Assembly (NCBI GenBank): GCA_005879255.1 | Contig: VBKY01000029.1 | Span: 1-64,000, forward strand | Source of the DNA: Deltaproteobacteria bacterium | GTDB taxonomy: Bacteria > Desulfobacterota_B > Binatia > UBA9968 | DNA length: 64,000 nt | Reading direction: 5' to 3' | Shown here: in pieces, positions 16,258-25,489 of the stretch | Layout of the letters: every line of letters begins with the position of its first letter | Numbering within the stretch: the stretch's first letter is position 1 | Notes under the pieces: generated by a model | What the model saw: the letters and a program-made list of their open reading frames with translations, nothing else | Told to the model about the DNA's origin: nothing | Database searches by the model: none | Translations under genes and position numbers: made by a program

Positions 16258-17478
16258 TTATAGTTTCACTCCGAGGTAATCGCCGACCGTCATCATGTCC
16301 TTGTCGCCGCGTCCTGAGAGATTGACGATGATGATCTGGCGTTTGGTTAAGCGGGGGGCTAGGCGCGTCAGCGCAGCAATCGCGTGGGCACTTTCGAGGG
16401 CGGGAATAATACCTTCGATCTCGGCAAGGGATTTGATCGCCTCGATGGCTTCACGGTCGGTGGCCGAATCGAATTGTATCCGACCGCAATCGCGCAAGTA
16501 ACTCAATTCCGGGCCGACTCCCGGATAGTCCAAACCCGCGGCTATGGAATGAGTCTCGGTAATCTGTCCTTGTGAATTTTGCAGCACGTAGCTCTTGCTG
16601 CCATGGAGGACGCCGACTGCGCCGCCCTGAATCGACGCCGAATGCTTGCCGGTGCGAAGACCATGTCCAGCTGCTTCCACACCGAGCATCTTGACCTTGC
16701 GATCTCTCACGAAGGGATAAAAAAGCCCCATCGCATTGCTGCCGCCGCCGACACAAGCAAGCAAATAATCCGGCAATCTGCCTTCTTTCTTTAATATCTG
16801 CCGGCGCGCCTCGCGGCCGATCACTGACTGAAAGTCGCGCACCATCATCGGATAGGGATGGGGCCCCGCCACCGAGCCAATAAGATAATACGTCGTGCGC
16901 ACGTGGGATACCCAATCTCGCAGCGCTTCGTTCATCGCGTCTTTGAGAGTTTGGCTGCCCGCCTCGACGACCCGAACTGTGGCGCCAAGAAGTTTCATGC
17001 GAAAGACATTGAGCGACTGGCGTCGAACGTCTTCCTTGCCCATGAAAATTTCGCAGGTCAAACCGAAACGTGCCGCCACCGTCGCCGTCGCTACGCCATG
17101 TTGACCCGCACCGGTTTCGGCGATAATGCGCTCTTTGCCCATGCGCCGGGCGAGTAAAATCTGACCGATAGTGTTGTTGATCTTATGCGCGCCGGTATGA
17201 CACAAGTCTTCGCGCTTGAGATAAATCTTCGCGCCGCCAAACTCCTCGGTCAATCGCTCGGCAAAATAAAGTGGCGTTTCCCGTCCGGCATATTCGTGCA
17301 GATAAAACTGGAACTCCTTGCGAAAGGACCGGTCACGCCGCGCTTTGTCGTAGGCGTGCTCCAGCTCGCTGAGCGCCGGCATCAGAGTTTCGGCGACGTA
17401 CCGGCCGCCATAGAGACCGAAATGGCCCTGTCGGTCAGGCACCTTTGGCGGCAAGAATGAATTCTTTGAGTCGAACAT
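16258..17478 (-). CDS. trpB: Tryptophan synthase beta chain
   Basis: A 406-residue PLP enzyme that condenses indole with serine to make tryptophan. The PLP lysine is in HTGAHKINN, the phosphate-binding loop is [10 protein letters not shown], and the FGGRYV-type N-terminus appears as [14 protein letters not shown]. The Na+/Ser region [12 protein letters not shown] is intact. The ATG at 17478 has AAAGGA just upstream and makes the gene overlap trpF by 44 bases; an in-frame GTG at 17442 would cut the overlap to 8 bases. It lies between trpF and trpA in the usual order. Confidence 0.93.
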   Translation of the reverse strand: MFDSKNSFLPPKVPDRQGHFGLYGGRYVAETLMPALSELEHAYDKARRDRSFRKEFQFYLHEYAGRETPLYFAERLTEEFGGAKIYLKREDLCHTGAHKINNTIGQILLARRMGKERIIAETGAGQHGVATATVAARFGLTCEIFMGKEDVRRQSLNVFRMKLLGATVRVVEAGSQTLKDAMNEALRDWVSHVRTTYYLIGSVAGPHPYPMMVRDFQSVIGREARRQILKKEGRLPDYLLACVGGGSNAMGLFYPFVRDRKVKMLGVEAAGHGLRTGKHSASIQGGAVGVLHGSKSYVLQNSQGQITETHSIAAGLDYPGVGPELSYLRDCGRIQFDSATDREAIEAIKSLAEIEGIIPALESAHAIAALTRLAPRLTKRQIIIVNLSGRGDKDMMTVGDYLGVKL

Positions 17479-18064
17479 GATCCTTTATACCTGGACGCGC
17501 TTCCACGCCGCTACAAACGTCGACGCCAAATGGATGAATCCGGTGGATCGCGTCGGCAACATTGTCCACGCGAAGACCGCCGGAGAGAATTAGTTTGTTC
17601 GTATCGATGCCATCGAGCCATTCCCAGGGAAACTGCTCCCCCGAACCGCCGTAGCCGGTCGACCAGGAGTCCAGTAAATAAAAATCCGCGGGAAAATCTT
17701 TCATATCGGCGAGCGAATTTTTTTCTTTCACACGAAACGCTTTGATCACTTTCATGCCCCAACCGCGACAAAAGGTCGCGTTCTCTTCGCCGTGAAACTG
17801 GAGCCCACTGTAGGCCTGCTGTCCACCTGGCAATTGACCGTGAGCAATAATCTCCTGAACTTTTTCTTTTGCCGCGTTCACGAACAGCGCCACATTGAAT
17901 GAGCCAGCCGGCAGTGCTTGCAGGATCTCGCGCGCTTTCTCCGGCGCAATCGAGCGTGAGCTCGGCGGATAAAAATTGAAGCCGAGCATATCGGCGCCGT
18001 ACTCAAGCGCCTTCTCCGCGTCGGCTAAATTGGTGATCCCGCAGACTTTGACCTTTACAGTCAT
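17435..18064 (-). CDS. trpF: Phosphoribosylanthranilate isomerase
   Basis: A 209-residue TIM-barrel enzyme that converts phosphoribosyl-anthranilate to its ribulose form. The catalytic Cys is in VKVCGITN at the N-terminus and the general-acid Asp in [13 protein letters not shown]. The LSGGL and DVCSGVE phosphate-binding loops are present. Its 3' end overlaps the trpB start, and a 52-bp repeat-like spacer separates it from trpC upstream. Confidence 0.92.
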   Translation of the reverse strand: MTVKVKVCGITNLADAEKALEYGADMLGFNFYPPSSRSIAPEKAREILQALPAGSFNVALFVNAAKEKVQEIIAHGQLPGGQQAYSGLQFHGEENATFCRGWGMKVIKAFRVKEKNSLADMKDFPADFYLLDSWSTGYGGSGEQFPWEWLDGIDTNKLILSGGLRVDNVADAIHRIHPFGVDVCSGVEARPGIKDHVRLKEFILAAKGA

Positions 18065-18116
18065 GAGTAACGAGTGCTGCGGACCGAGCGCTGACTTATG
18101 ACTCAGTCCTCACAGC
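18065..18116. repeat. Intergenic filler repeat (CTCAGTCCTCA type)
   Basis: The spacer between trpC and trpF consists of ATGAGTAACGAGTGC and GACTCAGTCCTCAC words, a low-complexity filler type that recurs between genes in many environmental genomes. No separate function is visible. Confidence 0.45.
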
Positions 18117-18896
18117 TTAGTCGACTAAGAGCTCTCTTAGCTTCTTTCCCGGTTCGGGGGCACGCATCAGCGACTCGCCGATCAAGAAAGTGTGAATGCC
18201 CCATTCCTCGACGCGGCGGATTTGGTTAACACCATCGATGCCGCTTTCGCACACGGCCGGCGTGCCGACCGGAATGAGCGGCGCTAAGCGCTCCGTGGTC
18301 GAGAGACTCACTTCAAAGGTTTTTAGATCCCGGTTGTTAATGCCCATCAGTTGCGCGCCCGCGGCGATGGCCGCTTGCAATTCCTTCTCGGTGTGCACTT
18401 CAATCAGCGCGTCCAACGAGAGGGCGCCAGCCTGTTCGCGTAAGTCGCGCATCAAGCCGGGATCGAGCATTGCCGCAATGAATAAAACCGCATCAGCGCC
18501 GTAGCTCTTGGCTTCGACGAGCTGATAGGAATCGAGCATAAAATCCTTACGCAATAATGGAATCTCTACCGCGTGACGGATCTCTTCGAGGTGCCGCAGG
18601 CTGCCTTGAAAAAATCGTTCTTCGGTCAAGACAGAAATCGCGCTGGCGCCATGGGCGGCGCAATCCTTTGCGAGCGCCACCGGGTCAAAATCGGCGCGAA
18701 TGAGCCCCCTGGAGGGCGATGCCTTCTTCACCTCGGCAATAATCCGACGCGTAGTTCCGCTCAGGCGGCGAGCGAAGCCGCGAGTCGGAAGATGGAAAAG
18801 CGCTCGGTCGCGCAAGGCTGCTAGCGGCGTTTCCCGTTGCCGGCGCTCGACGACCTCGCGCACATGCTCGGCGATGGTGGCCAGAATTTCAGCCAT
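18117..18896 (-). CDS. trpC: Indole-3-glycerol phosphate synthase
   Basis: A 259-residue TIM-barrel enzyme that closes the indole ring. The catalytic lysines are in IIAEVKKASPSRG and PLLRKDFM, with the Glu in AVCESGI and a further Glu in LIEVHTE. INNRDLKTFEV and FLIGESLM form the phosphate site. The gene starts six bases after trpD ends and is not fused to trpF, unlike in enteric bacteria. Confidence 0.93.
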   Translation of the reverse strand: MAEILATIAEHVREVVERRQRETPLAALRDRALFHLPTRGFARRLSGTTRRIIAEVKKASPSRGLIRADFDPVALAKDCAAHGASAISVLTEERFFQGSLRHLEEIRHAVEIPLLRKDFMLDSYQLVEAKSYGADAVLFIAAMLDPGLMRDLREQAGALSLDALIEVHTEKELQAAIAAGAQLMGINNRDLKTFEVSLSTTERLAPLIPVGTPAVCESGIDGVNQIRRVEEWGIHTFLIGESLMRAPEPGKKLRELLVD

Positions 18897-18902
18897 CGGA
18901 GG

Positions 18903-19893
18903 TCACACAGCGTTGGTCATCTCGACCAGCTGTTCGAGTTTTTGTCGCGCTTTTCCCGAATCGATCGATTCAGCCGCGAGCCGGAATCCGTCTTGAATCG
19001 TCGTGGCGCTAGCGCCGACATAGAGCGCCGCAGCGCTGTTGAGCAAGACCACATCTCGGGCCGGGCCCGGTTTGCCGCCAAGCACGCCCCGCACGATCGC
19101 CGCGCTTTGGTCCGCACTGCCGCCGTGTAACTCTTCCAATCGGCACCGCTTCAAGCCAAACTGCTCCGGTTCGATCGTGTATTCCTTGACTTTGCCATCG
19201 CGCAGCTCGGCGACCTTGGTCGGGCCACACAAGGAAATTTCGTCCATTCCTTCCAAGCCGTGCACGACCATAGCGCGCACGCTGCCCAGGTTATTGAGCA
19301 CATGGGCGATCATAGCGACAAGTTCGCCGTTGTAAATGCCGATCAACTGATGGGTCGCCATTGCTGGATTGGTAAGCGGACCCAAAATGTTGAAGATAGT
19401 GCGAATACCGATATCGCGGCGCGGCTGCACGGCATATTTCATCGCCTCATGAAGCAGCGGAGCAAACAAGAATCCGATGCCGATCTTGGCGATACATTGC
19501 TCGACGCGCTCCTTCGACGCATCGACTTTGACCCCCAACGCGCCCAACACATCGGCGCTACCGGACTGGCTCGATACCGAACGATTGCCGTGCTTGGCCA
19601 CATTGACGCCGGCACCCGCCAACACGAACGCCACCGTCGTCGAGATATTGAACGTGCCTTTCTGATCGCCCCCTGTGCCGCAGGTATCGAGAACGGTCTT
19701 CGCGCCGATGCTGACGCGGTGCGCTTTTTCGCGCATCACTCGAGCCGCTCCGGTGATCTCTTCTACCGTTTCGCCCGGCAACTTGCAGCGGCGTTGCTTC
19801 ACCGGTCATGATCTGGTTCATCACCTCGACAGTTTCCGTTTCGGAAAGATTGACTCGATTGACCAGTTTTTCGATCGCGGCGCGAATATTCAT
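18903..19893 (-). pseudogene. trpD: Anthranilate phosphoribosyltransferase, broken by a short deletion
   Basis: The first about 38 codons (MNIRAAIEKLVNRV to GEATPLQVAG) start at ATG 19893. The rest, from GETVEEITGAARVM (near 19770) to the stop at 18903, reads in another frame. TrpD proteins have about nine residues (AFLxALRMK type) between these parts, and here they are missing. About 26 nt have been lost; adding them gives 338 residues, the normal length. The downstream part is well preserved, with TCGTGGD, NVAKHGNRSVSS and FNILGPLTNPA. As written no full TrpD can be made. Its operon partners are intact, so a sequence error is more likely than real decay. Confidence 0.85.
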
Positions 19894-19909
19894 TCTCGTT
19901 GTCGTCCGC

Positions 19910-20611
19910 TCACTTCGAAGCGGCGAAGGCCTTGGGAAAGTTTTCCTTGGTCTTTAGCGCTTCCACAGCCTTGTCCGCCTCACCGCGCGAACTGTATTTG
20001 CCAACGCTGACGCGGAACCATGTCTTTCCGTTGTTCTGGACCTCAGTCACATAGGCGTTGTAGCCTTTATTCTTCAGCCGATCAACTATTTGTTTCGCCG
20101 ATCGTTCGTCGGGATAAGCGTTGACCTGCGCGCGCCAGATTTTGCTCTGATCTTTCTCCGCTGCAGTTTCTGTGGTTTCCGCTTTCTTCGGCGCAGCTTC
20201 CGCCGGCGCACTCTTTTCCGGCTTCTTTTCTACCGCCGGCGCATCTGCTTTAGTTTGGGTTTTGGTTTCTTTGGCCGCTGCCTTGGCGACTTTGTCCGCC
20301 GGTGCAACTTCTTTGGTTTTCTCTTCCGCTGCGGCTACTGCGTCGGCCGACTTGGACACGGCGTCATTGAAGGAAATCTCGTCCTTGGCCTGAGCCGCCG
20401 GGGCACCGCCAGTTTCCTTGGACGGCTTCACCGGGATCTTCACCAGCGGCTCCTCTTTTTTCGCCAGCTTTCTTTCCTCGATGCCTTTGCCTACGAACAT
20501 TCCGAGAAAAAAAACCATAATTGAAGTCAGTACAAAGGCGGCGCCGAGCAAAACCATTTGGCCGCGGCTGAAGTAGAAGCGATTTTCTTTACCTCTGCGA
20601 TTTTCCGCCAT
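19910..20611 (-). CDS. SPOR-domain membrane protein
   Basis: A 233-residue single-pass protein. A short basic N-terminus is followed by a membrane segment at about residues 19-42 (MVLLGAAFVLTSIMVFFLGM), then a long Ala/Lys/Glu-rich periplasmic linker (about 50-155). A C-terminal SPOR domain lies at about 158-230 (IWRAQVNAYPDERSAKQIVD, FRVSVGKYSSRGEA). SPOR domains bind denuded peptidoglycan glycan strands at the division site, so a role at the septum is likely. It lies between argS and trpD; argS followed by a SPOR-domain gene is a recurring arrangement. Confidence 0.82.
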   Translation of the reverse strand: MAENRRGKENRFYFSRGQMVLLGAAFVLTSIMVFFLGMFVGKGIEERKLAKKEEPLVKIPVKPSKETGGAPAAQAKDEISFNDAVSKSADAVAAAEEKTKEVAPADKVAKAAAKETKTQTKADAPAVEKKPEKSAPAEAAPKKAETTETAAEKDQSKIWRAQVNAYPDERSAKQIVDRLKNKGYNAYVTEVQNNGKTWFRVSVGKYSSRGEADKAVEALKTKENFPKAFAASK

Positions 20612-20643
20612 GAAACTTTCCCCTTGCCACCTCGGCCGGAAGT

Positions 20644-22320
20644 TTACGCCTCTGACCGCGCTGCCATCTTTAGAGGTGCACCGACACCCAAGATGTCCAG
20701 CCCGCGGCGAATTGTCTTCTGAACGTTTTCGACTAGCAGCAGCCGTGCACGGCTCAAATCGCTGTCTTCCGAGATCACTCGGTAACGGTTGTAATAGCGA
20801 TGAAATTCACCGGCCAAATCCAACAGATAAAAAACCACACGGTGGGGTTCGAGCTCTAGTACGCTTTCTTCCACGACGTCATTGAACTGGATCATCTTGC
20901 GAATCAGCTCAAGCTCTTCGGCCAACTCCAGCCGTTCCACTGAGACGATTGCGCGGTTGCCAATCTCCAGACCGTTTTTGCTCGCCTGTTCAAAGATGCT
21001 GGCGACGCGAGCGTGCGCGTATTGGACATAGAAAACCGGATTATCGCTCGACTGCTGCTTGGCGAGATCCAAATCAAAATCGAGATGACTGTCTGACTTG
21101 CGCATCAAGAAAAAGAACCGTGCGGCGTCTCGCCCCACCTCTTCCAAAACTTCTTCGAGCGACACGAATTCGCCCGTGCGCTTACCCATGCGCACCGGCT
21201 CGCCTTTGCGCGTGAGCTGAACCATCTGCACCAGCACGACCTTGAGAACATTCGGATCGTAGCCGAGCCCCTGCACGGCCGCCTTCAAACGCGGCACGTA
21301 GCCATGGTGGTCGGCACCCCAGACATTGATCAGTTTGTGAAATTTCCGCTCATATTTGTTGCGGTGGTAAGCAATGTCGCTGGCGAAGTAGGTCAGCTCG
21401 CCATCGCTCTTAATCACCGCGCGATCCTTATCGTCGCCGAATTGCGTCGACTTATACCACTGGGCGCCTTCCTGAGAATAAAGCAAGCCGCGCGCGCGCA
21501 ACACGTCTATTGCCTGAGCGACTTCACTTCGCTCGCGCATGGCCCTTTCACTGAAAAAAGCATCGAACTGAATGCCGAACTCGCGCAGCTGCTTCCGGAT
21601 AGTGTCGAGCAACGATTCGCCGCCGTACTCTCGGAAAAAACTGACGGCCGCTTGCTCATCGCCGTTTAGATACTTATCGCCTTGCCGCTGCTTTACCGCC
21701 GCTGCAATCTCCTTCACGTAATCGCCGGGATAACCGCCCTCGGGAAACTCGACTTGCTCCCCGAACAGCTCACGGTAACGCGCATAAATTGAGAGCCCCA
21801 AGTTCTCCATCTGGTTGCCGGCGTCATTGACATAATATTCGCGCTCAACATTGAATCCGGTTGCTTCATGCAGACGCGCTAATACGTCGCCGATAACCGC
21901 GACACGCCCGTGACCGACATGCAAGGGACCGGTGGGATTGACACTGGCAAATTCGACTTGAACTCTCTCACCGTGCCCGAAATCAACGCGATCGTAGTTG
22001 CCCGCTGCCAGCTCGCGCAATTGGGCGTAGTAAAACTTCGGCGCAAACGTAAAATTCAAAAACCCCGGCCCGGCAATCTCCTTGCGCGCAAGAATGCCGT
22101 CCGGATCTTCAATATTTTTCAGAATTGTCTCCGCAATCATGCGCGGCGGCTTCTTGGCGCTCTTCGCCCAAAGCATCGCGGCGTTGGTCGCCAGGTCGCC
22201 AAACTCCCGCTGTTTCGGCGGCTCGAGAAGCAAAGGGGGGAGCTCTGTCGAATTCAGCTCTCCCCCCTTCGCCGTTTTCTCAATAGCTTTGGTTAAAAGC
22301 TCCCTAAGGTGACTTCGCAT
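20644..22320 (-). CDS. argS: Arginyl-tRNA synthetase
   Basis: A 558-residue class I synthetase that attaches arginine to its tRNA. The HIGH motif appears as NPTGPLHVGHGR near residue 130. The KMSKS position reads VRMGKRTGEFVSL, as in many ArgRS where the loop is degenerate. The N-terminal Add1 domain and the C-terminal DALR anticodon-binding helices (FYLLDLAGEFHRYYNRYRV) are present. It is the first gene of the leftward run through the SPOR and trp genes. Confidence 0.93.
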   Translation of the reverse strand: MRSHLRELLTKAIEKTAKGGELNSTELPPLLLEPPKQREFGDLATNAAMLWAKSAKKPPRMIAETILKNIEDPDGILARKEIAGPGFLNFTFAPKFYYAQLRELAAGNYDRVDFGHGERVQVEFASVNPTGPLHVGHGRVAVIGDVLARLHEATGFNVEREYYVNDAGNQMENLGLSIYARYRELFGEQVEFPEGGYPGDYVKEIAAAVKQRQGDKYLNGDEQAAVSFFREYGGESLLDTIRKQLREFGIQFDAFFSERAMRERSEVAQAIDVLRARGLLYSQEGAQWYKSTQFGDDKDRAVIKSDGELTYFASDIAYHRNKYERKFHKLINVWGADHHGYVPRLKAAVQGLGYDPNVLKVVLVQMVQLTRKGEPVRMGKRTGEFVSLEEVLEEVGRDAARFFFLMRKSDSHLDFDLDLAKQQSSDNPVFYVQYAHARVASIFEQASKNGLEIGNRAIVSVERLELAEELELIRKMIQFNDVVEESVLELEPHRVVFYLLDLAGEFHRYYNRYRVISEDSDLSRARLLLVENVQKTIRRGLDILGVGAPLKMAARSEA

Positions 22321-22363
22321 TGCGTCCTTTGATCATTCGCTTCTGCCCGGCGCGCTATTAACA

Positions 22364-22546
22364 CTACCAGACGAGCAGGTGTATTTGAGAATTTGGGGGA
22401 ATGATCGCTACTACCGCTGCCAATTTAACGTAATGAGTTCTTTCGTGCAAATCGACCAGCCATTGGTCCGTCAATAACGCACCCACTTCAGGCCGCAATC
22501 GCAAGACCGTGGATGGGAGGCTAGGCAACTGAGGCTGAGCGTTCAA
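22364..22546 (-). CDS. Possible small protein, unrecognised
   Basis: A 60-codon frame whose ATG overlaps the stop of the small membrane protein gene by four bases (ATGA), which would allow coupled translation. The sequence has no recognised domain; the C-terminal KLAAVVAIIPPNSQIHLLVW is hydrophobic. It may be only chance open sequence before argS. Confidence 0.2.
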   Translation of the reverse strand: MNAQPQLPSLPSTVLRLRPEVGALLTDQWLVDLHERTHYVKLAAVVAIIPPNSQIHLLVW

Positions 22547-22785
22547 TCGCCCGGTCCTTCATGCGACGTCGGACCATCCCACTCGTTAGTTGATCTCAGC
22601 CCCTCGGATTGAACCGCCGGAAGCTCGAACATCCCGCCGTAGAACACGGGACCTACAACAGGAACCAAAAGCACCAAACTCCATAAGAGTTTTTGCAAGA
22701 TCGAAGCTCGGCTCCGCCATAAACCAACGGCACACCAGATAGCGATCAACTCAGATACCGCGGCAACGATGCTTAGAAATGTCAT
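22543..22785 (-). CDS. Small two-helix membrane protein (PLDc_N-like)
   Basis: An 80-residue protein with two hydrophobic segments, about 4-22 (LSIVAAVSELIAIWCAVGLW) and about 31-52 (KLLWSLVLLVPVVGPVFYGG). The second resembles the short N-terminal membrane domain found before phospholipase D/cardiolipin synthase domains and in stand-alone small proteins (PLDc_N). Its ATG overlaps the stop of the MORN-type gene by four bases, so the two are probably translated together. The C-terminal 25 residues are polar. Function unknown. Confidence 0.6.
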   Translation of the reverse strand: MTFLSIVAAVSELIAIWCAVGLWRSRASILQKLLWSLVLLVPVVGPVFYGGMFELPAVQSEGLRSTNEWDGPTSHEGPGD

Positions 22786-23474
22786 TTCTTTTTAGGCGTC
22801 GTCAACAACCGCCTAATCTCCGTCGGAAACTCTCGCCGTGGCGAACTATCTTTCAAAAGGAACGGCGGCAGTGTAACGTCTTTTCGAGCTGCTCTAACAT
22901 ACTGCCGCTTGGTGACGGCTTTGTCCTGCACCCAATATTTGGGATAGCTCCGCCTCAATTTCTTTCCGACCCAGAAGCGTTCAACTCCGTGCAGCTTGCC
23001 TTCGTGCCAGTGCTTTTCCTCATGAACTGAGCGATGATCTTCGTTCAACCACCACTCAAATCCGTGCATTGACCCACCTCGCATCGAATGAATTTCCGAA
23101 ACATACACCTGTCCATCGGCAATTTGATTGCACCAAACGTCATACCCGGTGCCGTGAACCATCTTATAAGTTCCGATAACCTTCCCGTTCTGATACTGCT
23201 TAGCCGTTCCGTGCATCTTTCCCTCGAAGTAGGGCTCGATTAAATCCAACATGCCATCCTCATTCCAATAAAATTCGCGGCCGTGCTTCTTGCCATCCTT
23301 GAGTGGTGTTTCGATCTGCAATCGGCCGTTGTCATCGTAATAGCGATAGCCAACTAATTGTCTGTTAGAGATGCACTCTCTTTTTTCAAGCCGAATCAAA
23401 CCCACGTTCCTCTGGTATACCCGAATCACCCGTTCTGTAGCGCCATCGGGAATATCAGACTTGGGCCGTCTCAT
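22782..23474 (-). CDS. MORN-repeat protein (YwqK-like)
   Basis: A 230-residue protein with MORN-type repeats: YYDDNGRLQIETPLKDGKKH, HGREFYWNEDG, PYFEGKMHGTAKQYQNGKV and, less regular, HWHEGKLHGVERFW. The repeats fit the YwqK family, sometimes named as antitoxins of contact-dependent or polymorphic toxin systems, though MORN repeats are mainly protein- or lipid-binding. No signal peptide is visible, so a cytoplasmic location is likely. It overlaps the small membrane protein gene by four bases, suggesting that the pair acts together. No toxin domain is visible in either product. Confidence 0.6.
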   Translation of the reverse strand: MRRPKSDIPDGATERVIRVYQRNVGLIRLEKRECISNRQLVGYRYYDDNGRLQIETPLKDGKKHGREFYWNEDGMLDLIEPYFEGKMHGTAKQYQNGKVIGTYKMVHGTGYDVWCNQIADGQVYVSEIHSMRGGSMHGFEWWLNEDHRSVHEEKHWHEGKLHGVERFWVGKKLRRSYPKYWVQDKAVTKRQYVRAARKDVTLPPFLLKDSSPRREFPTEIRRLLTTPKKK

Positions 23475-23543
23475 ATCAGTCGATGATCTGTCCGAATTGG
23501 GATCACACGGAAATTGTCAGCGATGACCAATGACCGAAATGGG

Positions 23544-24083
23544 CTAGCGCAGTGAGAGAAACTTTGCAGGGACATTTTGTGCGAGAAAAAGTGGGCCTGA
23601 TTGGTAGAAGGCGATTCCTTCGTCGTGTGCCGCTTGGGCATCCACGATGATGATGGCTGGACTGGGATCATGCCGCTTAGCAACGGACTCGGCCTCCTCG
23701 GCGGAAACACTCAAGTGAACATACTGGCGGTCGCGCGGTTTGAGGCCGCTTCGGAGCATCGACTGGGCAATGTCTCGCGCCGCGCCGTAGTAAAGCTGCG
23801 CCGGCGGTTCGACAGCCTCTCCTTCCAGATCGACGGAAAATGAGTGTCCGTAGGTGGCCCGCACCTTGTCGCCAATAAGCTCGAAACGTTTCTTTTCCGA
23901 CTCGTTGACGACGGCGCGGATTTGTTCTTCGGTGACGTCGTAATAGCGCTCTTGCAGCATCTCGACGATATCCTGCCAGTCGACGAAACCTCGCTTATCG
24001 AACACCAGCGGATACTCCTTGGGCCGATGGCGCAAGAGATAAGTGAGAAATCGGGAAATGCGTTCCGGAGGCAGTCCTGCCAT
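23544..24083 (-). CDS. kptA: RNA 2'-phosphotransferase, KptA/Tpt1 family
   Basis: A 179-residue enzyme of the family that moves an internal RNA 2'-phosphate to NAD+, giving ADP-ribose 1''-2''-cyclic phosphate. The N-terminal winged-helix part has the TYLLRHRP motif with the catalytic Arg-His pair. RATYGHSFSVDL replaces the usual RANQGHS, and VHLS is present. LYYGA stands where most members have LYHGT, so a usually conserved His is Tyr, and the C-terminal NGVWL motif is changed to GPLFLA. It could be a divergent but active enzyme. Bacterial substrates are uncertain because bacteria lack fungal-type tRNA splicing. It lies four bases after the downstream dehydrogenase gene in the genomic sense and shares its direction. 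Confidence 0.78.
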   Translation of the reverse strand: MAGLPPERISRFLTYLLRHRPKEYPLVFDKRGFVDWQDIVEMLQERYYDVTEEQIRAVVNESEKKRFELIGDKVRATYGHSFSVDLEGEAVEPPAQLYYGAARDIAQSMLRSGLKPRDRQYVHLSVSAEEAESVAKRHDPSPAIIIVDAQAAHDEGIAFYQSGPLFLAQNVPAKFLSLR

Positions 24084-24087
24084 TTCT

Positions 24088-24972
24088 TCAAACGCCTCGC
24101 TTCTGGCCCGTGATCACGTCGTAAACGTTGCACGCAATACCCGTGGCTTCGTAGCCGTCCATTCCAGTCGCCTGGGCGATGGAAAACAACTGATATGCCA
24201 GCGCGACGAACGGCATCGGCACTTCCATCTCGCGTGCCATGTCGAGACCGAATCCCACGTCTTTGGGCATCCAGGATTTGCGCGGCTTGTATTTGCGACT
24301 TACGACGATCTCCATAATGCGATCGATGGCGACGGAATCCTGCGGCGAGTTTTTAAGGATCGTGCGAAATGTATCCTCGGTCAGCCCGCCTTTTTTGAGC
24401 CAAGAGCAAATTTCCGCCAAAGTTAAATGCGTCACCGCGGCGAACATCGCCATGGCGTTTTTCACCAGCTTGGCGTTGCCCAGCTCACCAACGAAAAGTA
24501 CCTTATTCCCCATCGCTTTGAATACGGGCTGATGCTCGTCGAACAGCGCTTTGGAGCCGGAAAGCCAAAGCGACAATGTTCCGGCGGCCGCCGCTTCTTC
24601 GACCCCGCCTGCAGAACCATCGAGAATCGTCCAACCTTTATTCGACAACTCGGAATTCACGCCGACGATGGTTTTCTTGTCGATGCTGCTGAAATCGATC
24701 CAGAGCTTGGCGCCCCCGGTCGCTTCGTGCAAACCGGCTGAGCCAAGCCCGACCGCGTGCACTGCTTCATTGTAAGGAAGCATGGAAAGAACGATTTCAC
24801 AGGACTCCGCCACCGCTTTAGGCGATTCTTTATAAACCGCTCCCTGACTTTCGAGTCCTTTGCATTGCTCGCGGCGCAGGTCGTTGACGACCAATTGATT
24901 GCCCGCCTTGATTAGGTTCGCGGCCATGCCGCTGCCCATGCCGCCCGTGCCGATAAACCCTAATGTTTTCAT
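24088..24972 (-). CDS. NAD(P)-dependent beta-hydroxyacid dehydrogenase (3-hydroxyisobutyrate dehydrogenase family)
   Basis: A 294-residue enzyme with the Rossmann motif GFIGTGGMGSGMAANL at the start, the substrate-binding DGSAGGVEEAAAAGTL near residue 120 and the catalytic Lys in KLVKNAMAM near 170. The family oxidises or reduces 3-hydroxyacids such as 3-hydroxyisobutyrate, tartronate semialdehyde or succinic semialdehyde; the sequence alone does not fix the substrate. It is followed closely by kptA and preceded by a cupin gene in the same direction, with about 35 bp between cupin stop and start. Confidence 0.82.
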   Translation of the reverse strand: MKTLGFIGTGGMGSGMAANLIKAGNQLVVNDLRREQCKGLESQGAVYKESPKAVAESCEIVLSMLPYNEAVHAVGLGSAGLHEATGGAKLWIDFSSIDKKTIVGVNSELSNKGWTILDGSAGGVEEAAAAGTLSLWLSGSKALFDEHQPVFKAMGNKVLFVGELGNAKLVKNAMAMFAAVTHLTLAEICSWLKKGGLTEDTFRTILKNSPQDSVAIDRIMEIVVSRKYKPRKSWMPKDVGFGLDMAREMEVPMPFVALAYQLFSIAQATGMDGYEATGIACNVYDVITGQKRGV

Positions 24973-25007
24973 TTTGCCCCCTTAGCCGAGTCAGTTGCGT
25001 CAATGGT

Positions 25008-25388
25008 TCAATCGACGATACGTACTCCCGCCGGCCACAGGACCAAAACCACCGTTTCGCCCACGGCGCGCGGCGTGTGCACAGAGTGTGGATCGAGAAA
25101 AACTACTTCGCCCTTTTCGTATTCCCCCGTCTCATCGGCGATTTTACCCTTGAGCACGAGGTAGAATTCACCGCCGACATGCTCATGCTTTACGAACGCA
25201 TCGGATGACGCATTGGCGGCGATCCGATAAAGCACCAGCTCGCGCTGCCCCTCACGAGCGAGTCGAGACATTTCAAGCCCGTTGCCAAAATCGCGCCACT
25301 GCAGCCGGTCGAGCGCCTCCTCGTCCAACTCAAAGCGCAAAAAATCGCTTAACGATCGCCGCAAAACTGCTTCCCTGTTATGATCCAC
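25008..25388 (-). CDS. Cupin-domain protein (ChrR-like)
   Basis: A 126-residue single-domain cupin. The metal-binding motif 1 appears as FVKHEHVGGEFYLVLKG (His, His, Glu) and motif 2 as FLDPHSVHTPRA. The arrangement is like the cupin of ChrR anti-sigma factors and of small acetylacetone- or quercetinase-like proteins. There is no N-terminal zinc anti-sigma domain, so a regulatory role is not implied. It leads the cluster with the dehydrogenase and kptA and might act on a related metabolite. Confidence 0.7.
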   Translation of the reverse strand: MDHNREAVLRRSLSDFLRFELDEEALDRLQWRDFGNGLEMSRLAREGQRELVLYRIAANASSDAFVKHEHVGGEFYLVLKGKIADETGEYEKGEVVFLDPHSVHTPRAVGETVVLVLWPAGVRIVD

Positions 25389-25489
25389 GGGGCTTAATTA
25401 TCACGACTATGTGGTGAACAAAAGCACGCAAAAAGCACCGTCAAACGCCGTGCGTCCGTATGCCTTCATGGCGTACGTGCCAGTTCAGG

